DNA of 29,691 nucleotides. Origin: Cryptobacterium sp. CAG:338. GTDB lineage: Bacteria > Actinomycetota > Coriobacteriia > Coriobacteriales > Eggerthellaceae. This document shows, piece after piece, positions 22,121-29,691 of the stretch; position 1 is the first letter of the stretch; the number at the start of each line of letters is the position of its first letter. The position numbers and the translations under genes were made by a program. The stretch is from positions 22,761 to 52,451 of the forward strand of contig FR896076.1 of the NCBI GenBank assembly GCA_000435475.1, written 5' to 3'. A model generated the notes under the pieces. That model ran no database searches. It was given only the letters and a program-made list of their open reading frames with translations, and had not been told where the DNA came from.

Positions 22121-24193
22121 ATGAAGGAGCAGATTAAGGGAAAGAAGAACGCTGAAGAGCTGAATAGTAAGCACGGGTCAGATGACGAAACGGCAAAGCA
22201 TGGGTCAAATGGCGAAGCAGCAAAACGCGGGTCAAATGACGAAACGGCAAAGCACGAATCGAAGGGCGAAAAGGTAAAACCCAGCATGCAAGGAGCCCAT
22301 TCAAAAATGCATTCCGAATCGGGCGTGCAGACGGATAGCGATTCTCCCATTGCGGCTCGCGCAGGAGCGGGAAGGCGTCGTGGACATGGCCACGGCCCTG
22401 GTGGTCCTCACGGCATGATGCCAGGCGAAAAGGCAAACGATTTTAAGGGCTCCATGAAAAAGCTGATTCAGTTCATGGGTCACTTCAAGATTGCCATTGG
22501 TGTGGTGTTCGTTTTCGCGATTGCCTCAACCGTGTTTAATATTGTGGGTCCTCGTGTACTTTCTACCGCAACAACGGAATTATTCGAGGGTATCGGTGCG
22601 AAGATTGCAGGTACGGGAGGCATCGACTTTTCTGCGGTGGGAACCATTTTGCTTATCACTTTGGGTTTGTATGCATTCTCATCGGTTTGCTCGTTTGTAC
22701 AGGGCTGGTTGATGACTCATGTTACGCAGCGTACGACATATCTTTTGCGCCAGAAGATATCCCAAAAGATGGACGCTTTGCCCATGGGTTATTTTGAGCG
22801 CACGAGCACCGGCGATATTTTGTCGCGTATCACCAACGACGTGGATACGCTAGGCATGAATCTGAATCAGGGAATTACAACGCTTATCACTTCGATTACT
22901 ACCATAATCGGTGTATTGGTAATGATGCTGAGCATGAATGTGTTTATGACCTTGATTGCGCTTCTCGTCATTCCGCTTTCCGCGATTTTGGTAAAAGTGG
23001 TGGTTGGACGAAGCCAGAAGTATTTCCGCATGCAGCAAAATCGCTTAGGGGCAATTAATGGTCAGGTCGAGGAAACCTTTTCTGGTCAGGCGGTAGTGCG
23101 TGCTTTCGGGAAAGAAGAAGAGACTCTTGAAAAGTTTCGCAAGACCAATGCCGAGCTGTATGAATCGGCGTGGAAGTCTCAATTCTTATCGGGCCTCATG
23201 ATGCCCGTGATGAACTTCGTGAGCAATTTAGGTTATGTTGCAGTTGCGGTTGCAGGTGCGCTTTTTGCTATCAATGGGCGTATTACGGTAGGCGACATTC
23301 AAGCGTTTATTCAGTATGTAAAGAATTTTACGCAGCCTATTACCCAGCTGGCACAGGTGTCAAACGTATTACAGCAGATGGCAGCTGCTGCTGAGCGTGT
23401 ATTCGAGTTTCTGGATGCTGAAGAGGAAGCTTCTACAGAGGCAAAGGTTTTGGCGCGTGAGGTTGACTGCGATGTTGAATTCGATCATGTTCGCTTTGGA
23501 TACGATTCCAACACGCCTATCATTAAAGACTTCTCTGCCAAGGTTTCCGAAGGTCAAACAATTGCACTGGTTGGTCCGACAGGTGCGGGCAAAACAACCA
23601 TGGTGAAGCTTCTTATGCGTTTTTATGATGTGAACGGTGGATCTATTCGCATTGGTGGACATGATGTGCGCGAGTTCGATAGGGATGATTTGCGTTCGTT
23701 GTTTGGCATGGTGCTTCAAGATACGTGGCTCTTTAAGGGTTCGGTTCGCGAAAATATTCGATACGGACGACTTGATGCATCTGATAAAGAAGTAGAGGCG
23801 GCAGCTAAAGCGGCTTTTGCCGATACCTTTATTCGTACGTTGCCCGGCGGATACGACATGGAAATCAACGAAGATGCAAGCAATATTAGCCAGGGACAGC
23901 GCCAGCTTTTAACCATTGCTCGTGCGGTTTTGGCAAACCGCCGAATGCTCATTTTGGACGAGGCGACTAGTTCGGTTGATACTCGTACTGAAGAGCGAAT
24001 CCAGATGGCAATGGACAATCTTATGAAGGGACGCACGTCGTTTGTTATTGCTCATCGTTTGTCTACTATTCGCAACGCCGATCTTATTTTGGTGCTTCAT
24101 GAAGGCGACATCGTAGAACAAGGTACGCACGAGGAGCTGCTTGAACGTGGAGGTGCCTACGCTGATTTGTATAACTCCCAGTTTGCTGAGTAA
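22121..24193 (+). CDS. ABC exporter half-transporter, catalytic-site subunit
   Basis: A 690-residue TMD-NBD protein starting at ATG 22121, directly after the stop of the first subunit, with AAAGGAGG about 10 nt upstream. Residues 1-105 are a hydrophilic, charged, cytoplasmic extension: a 9-residue repeat array (17-52) and a Gly/His-rich RRRGHGHGPGGPHG stretch. The six-helix exporter domain starts near 120 (FKIAIGVVFVFAIASTVFNI). NBD: Walker A GPTGAGKTT (485-493), Q-loop MVLQDTW, signature SQGQ (590-593, replacing SGGQ), Walker B MLILDEATSSVD with E614, H-loop H645. So it brings the catalytic Glu and His, while its signature is the non-canonical one that faces the degenerate site. The pair forms one active and one inactive ATP site. 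Confidence 0.95.
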   Translation: MKEQIKGKKNAEELNSKHGSDDETAKHGSNGEAAKRGSNDETAKHESKGEKVKPSMQGAHSKMHSESGVQTDSDSPIAARAGAGRRRGHGHGPGGPHGMMPGEKANDFKGSMKKLIQFMGHFKIAIGVVFVFAIASTVFNIVGPRVLSTATTELFEGIGAKIAGTGGIDFSAVGTILLITLGLYAFSSVCSFVQGWLMTHVTQRTTYLLRQKISQKMDALPMGYFERTSTGDILSRITNDVDTLGMNLNQGITTLITSITTIIGVLVMMLSMNVFMTLIALLVIPLSAILVKVVVGRSQKYFRMQQNRLGAINGQVEETFSGQAVVRAFGKEEETLEKFRKTNAELYESAWKSQFLSGLMMPVMNFVSNLGYVAVAVAGALFAINGRITVGDIQAFIQYVKNFTQPITQLAQVSNVLQQMAAAAERVFEFLDAEEEASTEAKVLAREVDCDVEFDHVRFGYDSNTPIIKDFSAKVSEGQTIALVGPTGAGKTTMVKLLMRFYDVNGGSIRIGGHDVREFDRDDLRSLFGMVLQDTWLFKGSVRENIRYGRLDASDKEVEAAAKAAFADTFIRTLPGGYDMEINEDASNISQGQRQLLTIARAVLANRRMLILDEATSSVDTRTEERIQMAMDNLMKGRTSFVIAHRLSTIRNADLILVLHEGDIVEQGTHEELLERGGAYADLYNSQFAE
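22169..22276 (+). repeat. Four in-frame 27-bp units at the N-terminus of the exporter subunit
   Basis: Units 22169, 22196, 22223 and 22250 encode KHGSDDETA, KHGSNGEAA, KRGSNDETA and KHESKGEKV. The period is exactly 27 bp, the first three units are close to identical, and the array lies in the cytoplasmic extension ahead of the first helix. Confidence 0.95.
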
Positions 24194-24197
24194 AAGT

Positions 24198-24235
24198 GTG
24201 CCCTATAGGCTTATTTGATAAAGCCTATAGGGCAC
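24198..24235. terminator. Terminator shared by the exporter operon and gpmA
   Basis: GTGCCCTATAGGCTT (24198-24212) and AAGCCTATAGGGCAC (24221-24235) are perfectly complementary over 15 bp with an 8-nt loop, between convergent genes. On the minus strand TTTT follows closely; on the + strand there is no T tract, so it works best for gpmA. Confidence 0.8.
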
Positions 24236-24263
24236 GTCTGTACGTCTTAATAAATAAGAGGGT

Positions 24264-25022
24264 TTATTTTGCTTTACCCTGATTTGCTACCGCATCAATC
24301 TTTGCTGCGATGGTTGCTTCGTCGCCTACATAGCGCTTATCGAGCACATTGAAATCCTGATCAAAGGTGTACACCAGAGGTACGCCAGTGGGGATATTTA
24401 CCCCAACAATTTCGTCATCCGAAAGCTTGTCGAACTGCTTAACCAAAGCACGAAGGGAATTTCCGTGAGCAACGATAAGCACGCGCTTACCGGCGCGCAT
24501 CTGAGGCTCAATGGTTTCAGTGAAATAAGGCCAAGCACGGGCAATGGTGTCTTCGAGGCATTCGGCCAAAGGCATTTCATCTGCAGGGGCATCGCGGTAA
24601 GGGGCGAGCAGACGAGGGTTGCGTTCATCATCTTCTTCGAGCGCTGGAGGGCGAACATCAAAGCTGCGGCGCCAGATCTTTACTTGCTCTTCACCGTATT
24701 TTGCAGCGGTTTCCGCCTTGTTTAATCCCTGAAGAGCACCATAGTGACGTTCGTTTAAACGCCAGCTTTTAATCACAGGAAGCCATTCGCGATCCATGGA
24801 TTCCAATACGAGATTAAGAGTGTGAATTGCGCGCTTGAGGTAAGAGGTGTAACAAATATCGAAGTCGAAACCAGCTTCAGAAAGAGCACGACCTCCCTGA
24901 GCTGCTTCCTTGCGACCAGTATCGGTCAAATCAACATCCATCCAGCCAGTGAAAAGATTCAGCTTATTCCATTCACTTTCGCCATGACGAATGAGTACGA
25001 GCTGCATGGTATTGTCGGCCAT
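24264..25022 (-). CDS. gpmA: 2,3-bisphosphoglycerate-dependent phosphoglycerate mutase
   Basis: A 252-residue glycolytic/gluconeogenic enzyme interconverting 2- and 3-phosphoglycerate. I chose ATG 25022 (MADNTMQLVLIRHGESEWN) because GGATGGAG lies 6 nt upstream, while the ATG four codons earlier directly abuts its purine tract. The phospho-His H13 is in LIRHGESEWN, E91 in LNERHYGALQG, and H186 in VAHGNSLRAL; NLFTGWMDVDLT is the substrate loop. The length matches the E. coli 250-residue dPGM. The gene is monocistronic, ending at the shared terminator at 24198. It is divergent from the lipoprotein-channel operon across 718 bp. Confidence 0.97.
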   Translation of the reverse strand: MADNTMQLVLIRHGESEWNKLNLFTGWMDVDLTDTGRKEAAQGGRALSEAGFDFDICYTSYLKRAIHTLNLVLESMDREWLPVIKSWRLNERHYGALQGLNKAETAAKYGEEQVKIWRRSFDVRPPALEEDDERNPRLLAPYRDAPADEMPLAECLEDTIARAWPYFTETIEPQMRAGKRVLIVAHGNSLRALVKQFDKLSDDEIVGVNIPTGVPLVYTFDQDFNVLDKRYVGDEATIAAKIDAVANQGKAK

Positions 25023-25288
25023 AAGAGTCTCCATCCTTCTTTATTTATGAGTGCAAAGACGAACAAAAGGCACCGAAGCTAGCAGATACTAGAGCTTCGA
25101 GTGCATATTGGTAACTCCCTCCCAGAGAGTTTTGTGCCTTTGCATAGGTCTTATGCAGTTGGCGTTGTCTGTTTTGCCAACATACATCTTATAAGTATGA
25201 CCTTCGAGAAGCTGAAAAGCTATCTTTACTTCGTATTTGGTGCTTTTGTGCGGACGGAGAGCGATGGCTTATCGCTTTACGGAAGCCC
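25023..25288. promoter_or_regulatory. gpmA upstream region
   Basis: It should contain the gpmA promoter on the minus strand. The only structure I see is a small hairpin AGCGAT/ATCGCT (25260-25276, 5-nt loop). An 80-codon + frame crossing into the next array has no ribosome site or recognisable sequence. Confidence 0.3.
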
Positions 25289-25400
25289 ACCTTTTGAAAT
25301 TCTGCCCTTAAAACCTCGCCTTTCAGAATTTTATTTTCCATAATCCCAGTCTTCGAAATTTAGTCTTCCATAATCTTGCCTTTCAGAATTTCGCTTTCAA
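25289..25400. repeat. Four ~30-bp units (CCTTTCAGAATTT type)
   Basis: ACCTTTTGAAATT (25289), GCCTTTCAGAATTT (25318), GTCTTCGAAATTT (25349) and GCCTTTCAGAATTT (25378) recur at 29-31 bp, with TTCCATAATC between two of them. First of three successive arrays upstream of the lipoprotein gene. Confidence 0.75.
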
Positions 25401-25462
25401 CTTTTAGTTAAAGCGCGAATATGTGAAAAAGATTTCTTCCACTCGCCATTACTCTATTAATT

Positions 25463-25580
25463 TGCGCATTTAGGCGAAGGATAAACCGTTGTTAACCTGC
25501 GCATTTGGGCGAAGACAACAAAACTAGCTAATTTGCGCGTTTGGATAAAGGAAGCAAATCGCTATGAATTTGCACAGACA
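25463..25580. repeat. Four 35-37 bp units (TGCGCATTTGGGCGAAG type)
   Basis: TGCGCATTTAGGCGAAGG (25463), TGCGCATTTGGGCGAAGA (25498), TGCGCGTTTGGATAAAGG (25534) and a weak TGCACAGACACGAAAAG (25571) are spaced 35, 36 and 37 bp. Second array; its last unit merges into the next. Confidence 0.75.
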
Positions 25581-25581
25581 C

Positions 25582-25735
25582 GAAAAGACGACAAGTCGTC
25601 GTTAGCTTGCTTTTGAGCATTTGTGCTTGAAAAGGCGACAAATCATTGTTGGCCTACATTTTGAGCGTTTGTGCTGGGAAGGAAAGACGACAAGTCGTTG
25701 TTGTCTGCGCTTTTGAGCGTTTGTGTTTGGAAGGG
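25582..25735. repeat. Three 47-52 bp units with GACGACAAGTCGTC dyads, ending in a ribosome binding site
   Basis: Units start at 25582, 25629 and 25681: GAAAAGRCGACAARTC, then TTTTGAGCRTTTGTGYT. Unit 1 contains the 6-bp dyad GACGAC-AA-GTCGTC and unit 3 a one-mismatch version. The end of unit 3 (GGAAGGG) is the ribosome site of the lipoprotein gene at 25741; the equivalent GGGAAGG ends unit 2, so the array has been built from the gene's own 5' flank. Confidence 0.8.
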
Positions 25736-25740
25736 ATGCT

Positions 25741-26565
25741 ATGTCACAGCGGCGTATAAAAGCTACGATTTCGATGCTTTTGGTTGCGTTGCTTGCAGTG
25801 TTTTCAATTGTGAGTTTATCTGCTTGCGGAAATACTGCAACGCCAACAGGGAACAACACGTTAAAAGTGGGTGTTCGCTCCGATATCGTTAACTTTGGCT
25901 ATCTCAATGAGCAAACTGGCAAGTATTACGGTTTGGAGATAGATATTGCAAATGAAATGGCAAATCGCCTGGGGTATTCCGATGTTGAGCTTGTTACGGT
26001 TACGCCTGATGATCGAAAAGAAAAGTTGCTCAATGGAGAAGTTGATTGTCTGATTGCGTGCTATTCGGTATCTGAATCGCGCGAGGAAAACTTTGACTTT
26101 TCTCCTGCGTACTACACCGATGCCACTTCAGTAATGGTGGAGAATTCTTCCGAAATTACTGATATTGCGCAATTGCAAAATGGAACGTTTGGCATCATGT
26201 CAGGTTCAAATGCGGGCCCCCTTTTGGCGATTAAACTCAACGAACTTGGCATTATTGGCGATGAAATTATCTCGAATACCGACGAGGCAACCCAGTACCA
26301 AGGCGCCTATGTGAAAAAGTACGCTTCGTATGCCGACCTTTCTCAGGCGCTTGAGGTTGGAGAAGTCGATGCTGCGGTAATGGACGGTAGCTTTACCGAT
26401 ACGTTTATCAATGAAGAACGTTCGCTCCTTGATATCAGTATTGCAGATCAGGAATACGCCGTTGCAACCCAAAAGGGCTCTGCACTAACGCAGCCCGTCG
26501 CTGATGCTATCCAAGCAATGCTTGATGATGGCACCATCGCAACGCTTGTTGATAAATGGGATTAG
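25741..26565 (+). CDS. Solute-binding lipoprotein (SBP_bac_3 family)
   Basis: A 274-residue lipoprotein; ATG 25741 follows GGAAGGG by 5 nt. The signal peptide RRIKATISMLLVALLAVFSIVS ends in the lipobox LSAC with C29, so it is lipid-anchored outside. The mature part has the two-lobe periplasmic-binding fold: LKVGVRSD, YYGLEIDIANEMANRLGY, the DCLIACYSVSESREENFDFSPAYY hinge region, FGIMSGSNA, and VDAAVMDG. This family usually binds amino acids for ABC importers. Here no importer permease or ATPase follows; 14 bp downstream starts a giant MscS-type channel. I infer that it delivers or senses a ligand for that channel. Confidence 0.92.
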   Translation: MSQRRIKATISMLLVALLAVFSIVSLSACGNTATPTGNNTLKVGVRSDIVNFGYLNEQTGKYYGLEIDIANEMANRLGYSDVELVTVTPDDRKEKLLNGEVDCLIACYSVSESREENFDFSPAYYTDATSVMVENSSEITDIAQLQNGTFGIMSGSNAGPLLAIKLNELGIIGDEIISNTDEATQYQGAYVKKYASYADLSQALEVGEVDAAVMDGSFTDTFINEERSLLDISIADQEYAVATQKGSALTQPVADAIQAMLDDGTIATLVDKWD

Positions 26566-26579
26566 GAAAGGAGTGCACT

Positions 26580-29500
26580 ATGTCTAAAAAAATAAAGGTA
26601 AAAGCGCTACTCCTTGCAGCAGTAGTATTAGCGAGTCTCGTTGTCATGGCGGGTATTTTATCCAGCATGCAGGATGACATCTCGATAAACAATTACCAGG
26701 CTGATATTCAGCGCGAGATGGATGAGTTGCCAGGCTTACTTGAGACGGCAAGCGCAGAGCAGGAACAAAACACAGAAACGTTTGATGCAATCTATCAATC
26801 AAAAGCGCAAAGTGTTGCTTTTATGGCTCATAACAATACCGGCTACGAAGCAACTGAAGCCAAGATGCTTGAATATAAAGACATGCTTTTGGTTGACAAC
26901 ATTATGATTGTTTCTCGTGAAGGTGAAGTACTCGCTAAAGCGCAAGATACCCCTGCGAATTTTACCTACCAGCGCTACAACGAACTTCGCAGCGTGTTTG
27001 ATTCGGGTGAGCCCTCCGCAGCAATGGAAGTAACGTTTAGCGACCAAGATCAAACCTGGCGCTACTATTCGGCACGCATCGATGACAACACGATGGTAGT
27101 CATAGAACAAAACCCTGAAGAGCTTGAGCAGCTCATTAACAATACTTCTTCGATTTCAGCGGTATTAGGTAGTATAAGTGTTGGTCAAAGCGGCTACACA
27201 TTTGCTGTTTCGGGCAGAGACTACGTGGTGTCTTACCATCCTAACGAGGAGCTAATTGGTACCGATGCGCTTGATGCGGGCATCGATGCTTCGCATTTAG
27301 AGAATGGAACATTTACCTGGATTACCTTCAACGGAGAACGTCTGTATTGTGGTGTTTCGGAAATTGAAGGAACCTATTATTTATCTGCGGTTCCCGAAAG
27401 CGAGATGATTGCTTCTCGCAATTTAACCGTAGGCGTTATCTTGTTTATTTTCTTCTCGGTCGCTGCCATTGTTGCGCTTTATGGCCTTTTCGTTATGCGA
27501 GAAGATGAAAAGCGCGGTTATAACCCAGAAAACTTCAAGACCATAGGCCCTCTGCGCTACAACAAAGCGGTTGGACGCAAAGCTATCATTCTTTCGTTTG
27601 TGGGTTTTTTGCTTGTTGCCGTTGTGACGTTTTATATGCAAACGCTCTTTTCGCTATCAGCGGAATCAGTCAGCAGCAACGAGCGTTCGTCTGACATCCA
27701 GCAAACCATTATCGAAACTAACGAGCAGGCAACGCAACTTACTGAACAGTACAACGAGCGTTATCTGAATAAAGCTGAAGTGGCAGCTTATATCTTGGAT
27801 AAGAATCCAGAGCTTAAAACTAAAGAAAAATTGCAAGAGTTGGCAGATACGCTACAGGTTCAGTACCTCTACATTTTTGACGGCTCAGGCAATTTAAGTG
27901 TTACCAACTCTTCTTATACAAATTTTGTTTTGAGTGATAATCCTGAGGATCAAAGCTACGAATTCCGCAAACTTCTGCAGGGTGTGGAATACGTGATTCA
28001 GGATCCTATGCCTGATGATATTTCAGGGGAATTACGCCAGTATATTGGTGTGTCTCTGCATGATGCACAGGGGAATGCTGATGGGTTCGTGCAGATCGGA
28101 ATTCGTTCGGATCGTTTAGAGACGCTTCTTTCGAGTGTTCAGATCGAGAGCATTCTTGACGGTGTAAAGATTGGACAAAATGGTTTTGCTTTTGCGGTGA
28201 ATGCGAATGATAAGACGTTCTCGTACTATCCCGATGAGCAACTGGTAGGAAGCTCTGCTACAGCGCATGGTATGACTGACAAGCAATTACAGCCAGGCTA
28301 CAACGACTTTATTACGATCGATGGCGTTTCCTACTATGCTTCATCTTTCGAATCGAACGGAAACTATATCTATGTTGCTCAGCCAGAAAACGAGTTGATG
28401 ACCGAGCGCGTGCCTATTACCGTTACGACGGCGCTTTGCGGCTTGATCTGCCAAATCATTATCTTCATGTTGGTGGCATTTGAGCTTACGCGTTCGCGTT
28501 TTGGAAGAGAGAATATTCCTACGGCACCTGAGGATGATGGGAATCCCGATTCCCGCACATTTGATACCGTTTTGCCTGATGGCCGTGTAACGAAGACAGA
28601 ATCTGCGACAAGTCGCTGGCTGTATCAATCGCTTGAGTGGGCAGACAAAACGCCTGAGCAGCGAGTGGTTGTCGTGGTGAAGGCTCTTATGGCGGTCTTT
28701 GCGGTTGTGGTCTTCCTGGGTGTTATTTTCAAAGATGCGGTATTCCCTGACGACTCTGCCTTTGCTTATGTTCTCAATGGTGGTTGGGAATACGGACTGA
28801 ATGTCTTTGCGCTAACGGCAGTTGTTATGATTGTCTGCGTAGTTTCTACTATTACGGTAGCGATCCAAAAACTGCTTCATATGCTGGCAGGGGTATTTGG
28901 TGCTCGTGGTGAAACCATGTGCCGCTTGCTAAGTAGTTTCATTAAATATGCAACTATTATTGGCATGGTGTACTACTGCTTAATGCTTATTGGCATCGAC
29001 ACCACAACGCTTCTGGCATCAGCTGGTATCTTGTCTATCGCAATTACGTTTGGCGCAAAAGAGCTTGTATCGGATATCTTGAGTGGATTATTCATTATCT
29101 TCGAAGGGGAATTCCGAGTAGGTGATGTTATCCAAGTAGGTGCTTTCAACGGTACCGTTATGGAGATTGGCATTCGAACCACTAAGATCAATGATGGATC
29201 GGGCAACGTGGTTATTATCCGCAACAGTCAGGTAAGCAACGTTACCAACATGACCAAAGAGTCTTCGTATGCATCGGTTGATATGGATATCGAATACGGT
29301 GAATCGCTCGAGCGCGTGGAGAGCATTCTTCAAGATGAATTCCCCAACATTCGTCGTCGCTTGCCCGCTATTGAGGATGGCCCCTTCTATAAGGGTGTTG
29401 TTTCCTTGGCAGATAACAGCGTAACTATTCGTGTGGTGGTTATGTGTAATGAGAACGATCGAGGACAGCTCACGCGTGATTTGCGTCGCGAGATGAAACT

Positions 29501-29669
29501 CATCTTTGACGAGCATGAGATTCAGATTCCATTCTCGCAAGTTGTTGTACATCAGCCTGCTGAATATAAAAAAGCAACCATCAGCGAACAGCTTCGAGCC
29601 GATAGATTCAATGATGATCAAAAAGTTGCTGCACGTGATGTTGGCAACGAGACAACCTCAAGCAAGTAA
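26580..29669 (+). CDS. MscS-type mechanosensitive channel with two tandem Cache-like sensor modules
   Basis: 1029 residues; ATG 26580 follows AAAGGAG by 6 nt. Order: TM 8-28; extracellular Cache-like module 1 (~30-280); TM 282-306; TM 332-357; extracellular module 2 (~358-611); TM 612-637; ~57-residue cytoplasmic linker; then the channel part with TMs 695-717, 738-762, 783-806 and the Gly/Ala-rich pore helix AGILSIAITFGAKELVSDIL (~813-832), followed by the MscS beta domain (GLFIIFEGEFRVGDVIQVG, NGTVMEIGIRTT) and C-terminal alpha/beta domain. The two sensor modules are paralogous: GQSGYTFAV..DYVVSYHPNEELIG near 200 and GQNGFAFAV..DKTFSYYPDEQLVG near 530. Cache domains sense small molecules in chemoreceptors and kinases. 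With the upstream lipoprotein this suggests a ligand-gated or ligand-tuned channel. Confidence 0.9.
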   Translation: MSKKIKVKALLLAAVVLASLVVMAGILSSMQDDISINNYQADIQREMDELPGLLETASAEQEQNTETFDAIYQSKAQSVAFMAHNNTGYEATEAKMLEYKDMLLVDNIMIVSREGEVLAKAQDTPANFTYQRYNELRSVFDSGEPSAAMEVTFSDQDQTWRYYSARIDDNTMVVIEQNPEELEQLINNTSSISAVLGSISVGQSGYTFAVSGRDYVVSYHPNEELIGTDALDAGIDASHLENGTFTWITFNGERLYCGVSEIEGTYYLSAVPESEMIASRNLTVGVILFIFFSVAAIVALYGLFVMREDEKRGYNPENFKTIGPLRYNKAVGRKAIILSFVGFLLVAVVTFYMQTLFSLSAESVSSNERSSDIQQTIIETNEQATQLTEQYNERYLNKAEVAAYILDKNPELKTKEKLQELADTLQVQYLYIFDGSGNLSVTNSSYTNFVLSDNPEDQSYEFRKLLQGVEYVIQDPMPDDISGELRQYIGVSLHDAQGNADGFVQIGIRSDRLETLLSSVQIESILDGVKIGQNGFAFAVNANDKTFSYYPDEQLVGSSATAHGMTDKQLQPGYNDFITIDGVSYYASSFESNGNYIYVAQPENELMTERVPITVTTALCGLICQIIIFMLVAFELTRSRFGRENIPTAPEDDGNPDSRTFDTVLPDGRVTKTESATSRWLYQSLEWADKTPEQRVVVVVKALMAVFAVVVFLGVIFKDAVFPDDSAFAYVLNGGWEYGLNVFALTAVVMIVCVVSTITVAIQKLLHMLAGVFGARGETMCRLLSSFIKYATIIGMVYYCLMLIGIDTTTLLASAGILSIAITFGAKELVSDILSGLFIIFEGEFRVGDVIQVGAFNGTVMEIGIRTTKINDGSGNVVIIRNSQVSNVTNMTKESSYASVDMDIEYGESLERVESILQDEFPNIRRRLPAIEDGPFYKGVVSLADNSVTIRVVVMCNENDRGQLTRDLRREMKLIFDEHEIQIPFSQVVVHQPAEYKKATISEQLRADRFNDDQKVAARDVGNETTSSK

Positions 29670-29676
29670 GGGTTAA

Positions 29677-29691
29677 ATGGCAAGAACAAGC
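29677..29691 (+). CDS. Start of a further gene (5 codons, truncated by window edge)
   Basis: ATG at 29677 (MARTS...) lies 7 bp after the channel stop, with AGTAAGGG about 5 nt upstream, so it looks like the next cistron of the lipoprotein-channel operon. Too little is present to identify it. Confidence 0.4.

Noticed and set aside
25101..25343. 80-codon + frame upstream of the lipoprotein gene
   Set aside because: No ribosome site, ends inside the 30-bp array, no recognisable sequence.

Overview
The window reads as a chromosomal stretch of a Gram-positive bacterium, most likely an actinobacterium of the class Coriobacteriia. Pointers are a clostridial-type single-chain PurL, SBP_bac_3 lipoproteins, a PD-(D/E)XK-like 'SHKSAL' protein of a kind I associate with that class, many exporters, and moderate base composition. 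This placement is inference; the genus is not claimed. There are no rRNA or tRNA genes, no CRISPR array, no phage genes and no insertion sequence.

Layout. 1-1187: the 3' end of purL. 1188-2050: no gene, but four stacked arrays of short degenerate tandem repeats. 2052-3551 (-): a hypothetical protein with a nuclease-like C-terminus. 3634-4593 (+): an OmpR-type response regulator whose linker is a 23-unit tetrapeptide array. 4995-5624 (-) and 5868-6281 (+): a divergent NAD(P)-binding protein and YwnA-like Rrf2 repressor, with three near-identical operators (GTTGTAA-N9-TTACAAC) between them. 6562-10386 (+): BcrA-like ATPase, ABC-2 permease, short histidine kinase and a methyltransferase. 10523-14479 (-): alpha/beta hydrolase, EttA, and a membrane-anchored spermidine-synthase-fold protein. 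14856-15788 (+): EamA transporter. 16049-17725 (-): lactate permease. 18175-18777 (+): ThrH. 19278-24193 (+): MarR regulator and a heterodimeric ABC exporter. 24264-25022 (-): phosphoglycerate mutase. 25741-29669 (+): a solute-binding lipoprotein and a 1029-residue MscS-type channel carrying two tandem Cache-like sensor modules. Another gene starts at the right edge.

Functional groups. The ABC transporter and kinase look like a peptide- or antibiotic-stress module; the response regulator 4-5 kb upstream is the likely partner. The MarR operon looks like a self-regulated drug exporter with one catalytic and one degenerate ATP site. The lipoprotein-channel pair suggests a ligand-gated MscS channel and is the best candidate for an undescribed system.

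A second theme runs through the whole window. Degenerate minisatellites sit in nearly every long gap. At five genes (purL, the nuclease-like gene, the response regulator, the NAD(P)-binding gene and thrH) the array is made of tandem copies of the gene's own last 15-38 bp, running past the stop codon. Inside genes the repeat periods are multiples of three (12, 18, 21, 27 bp) and lie in linkers or loops. This looks like widespread slippage-type repeat expansion filtered by selection on reading frame.
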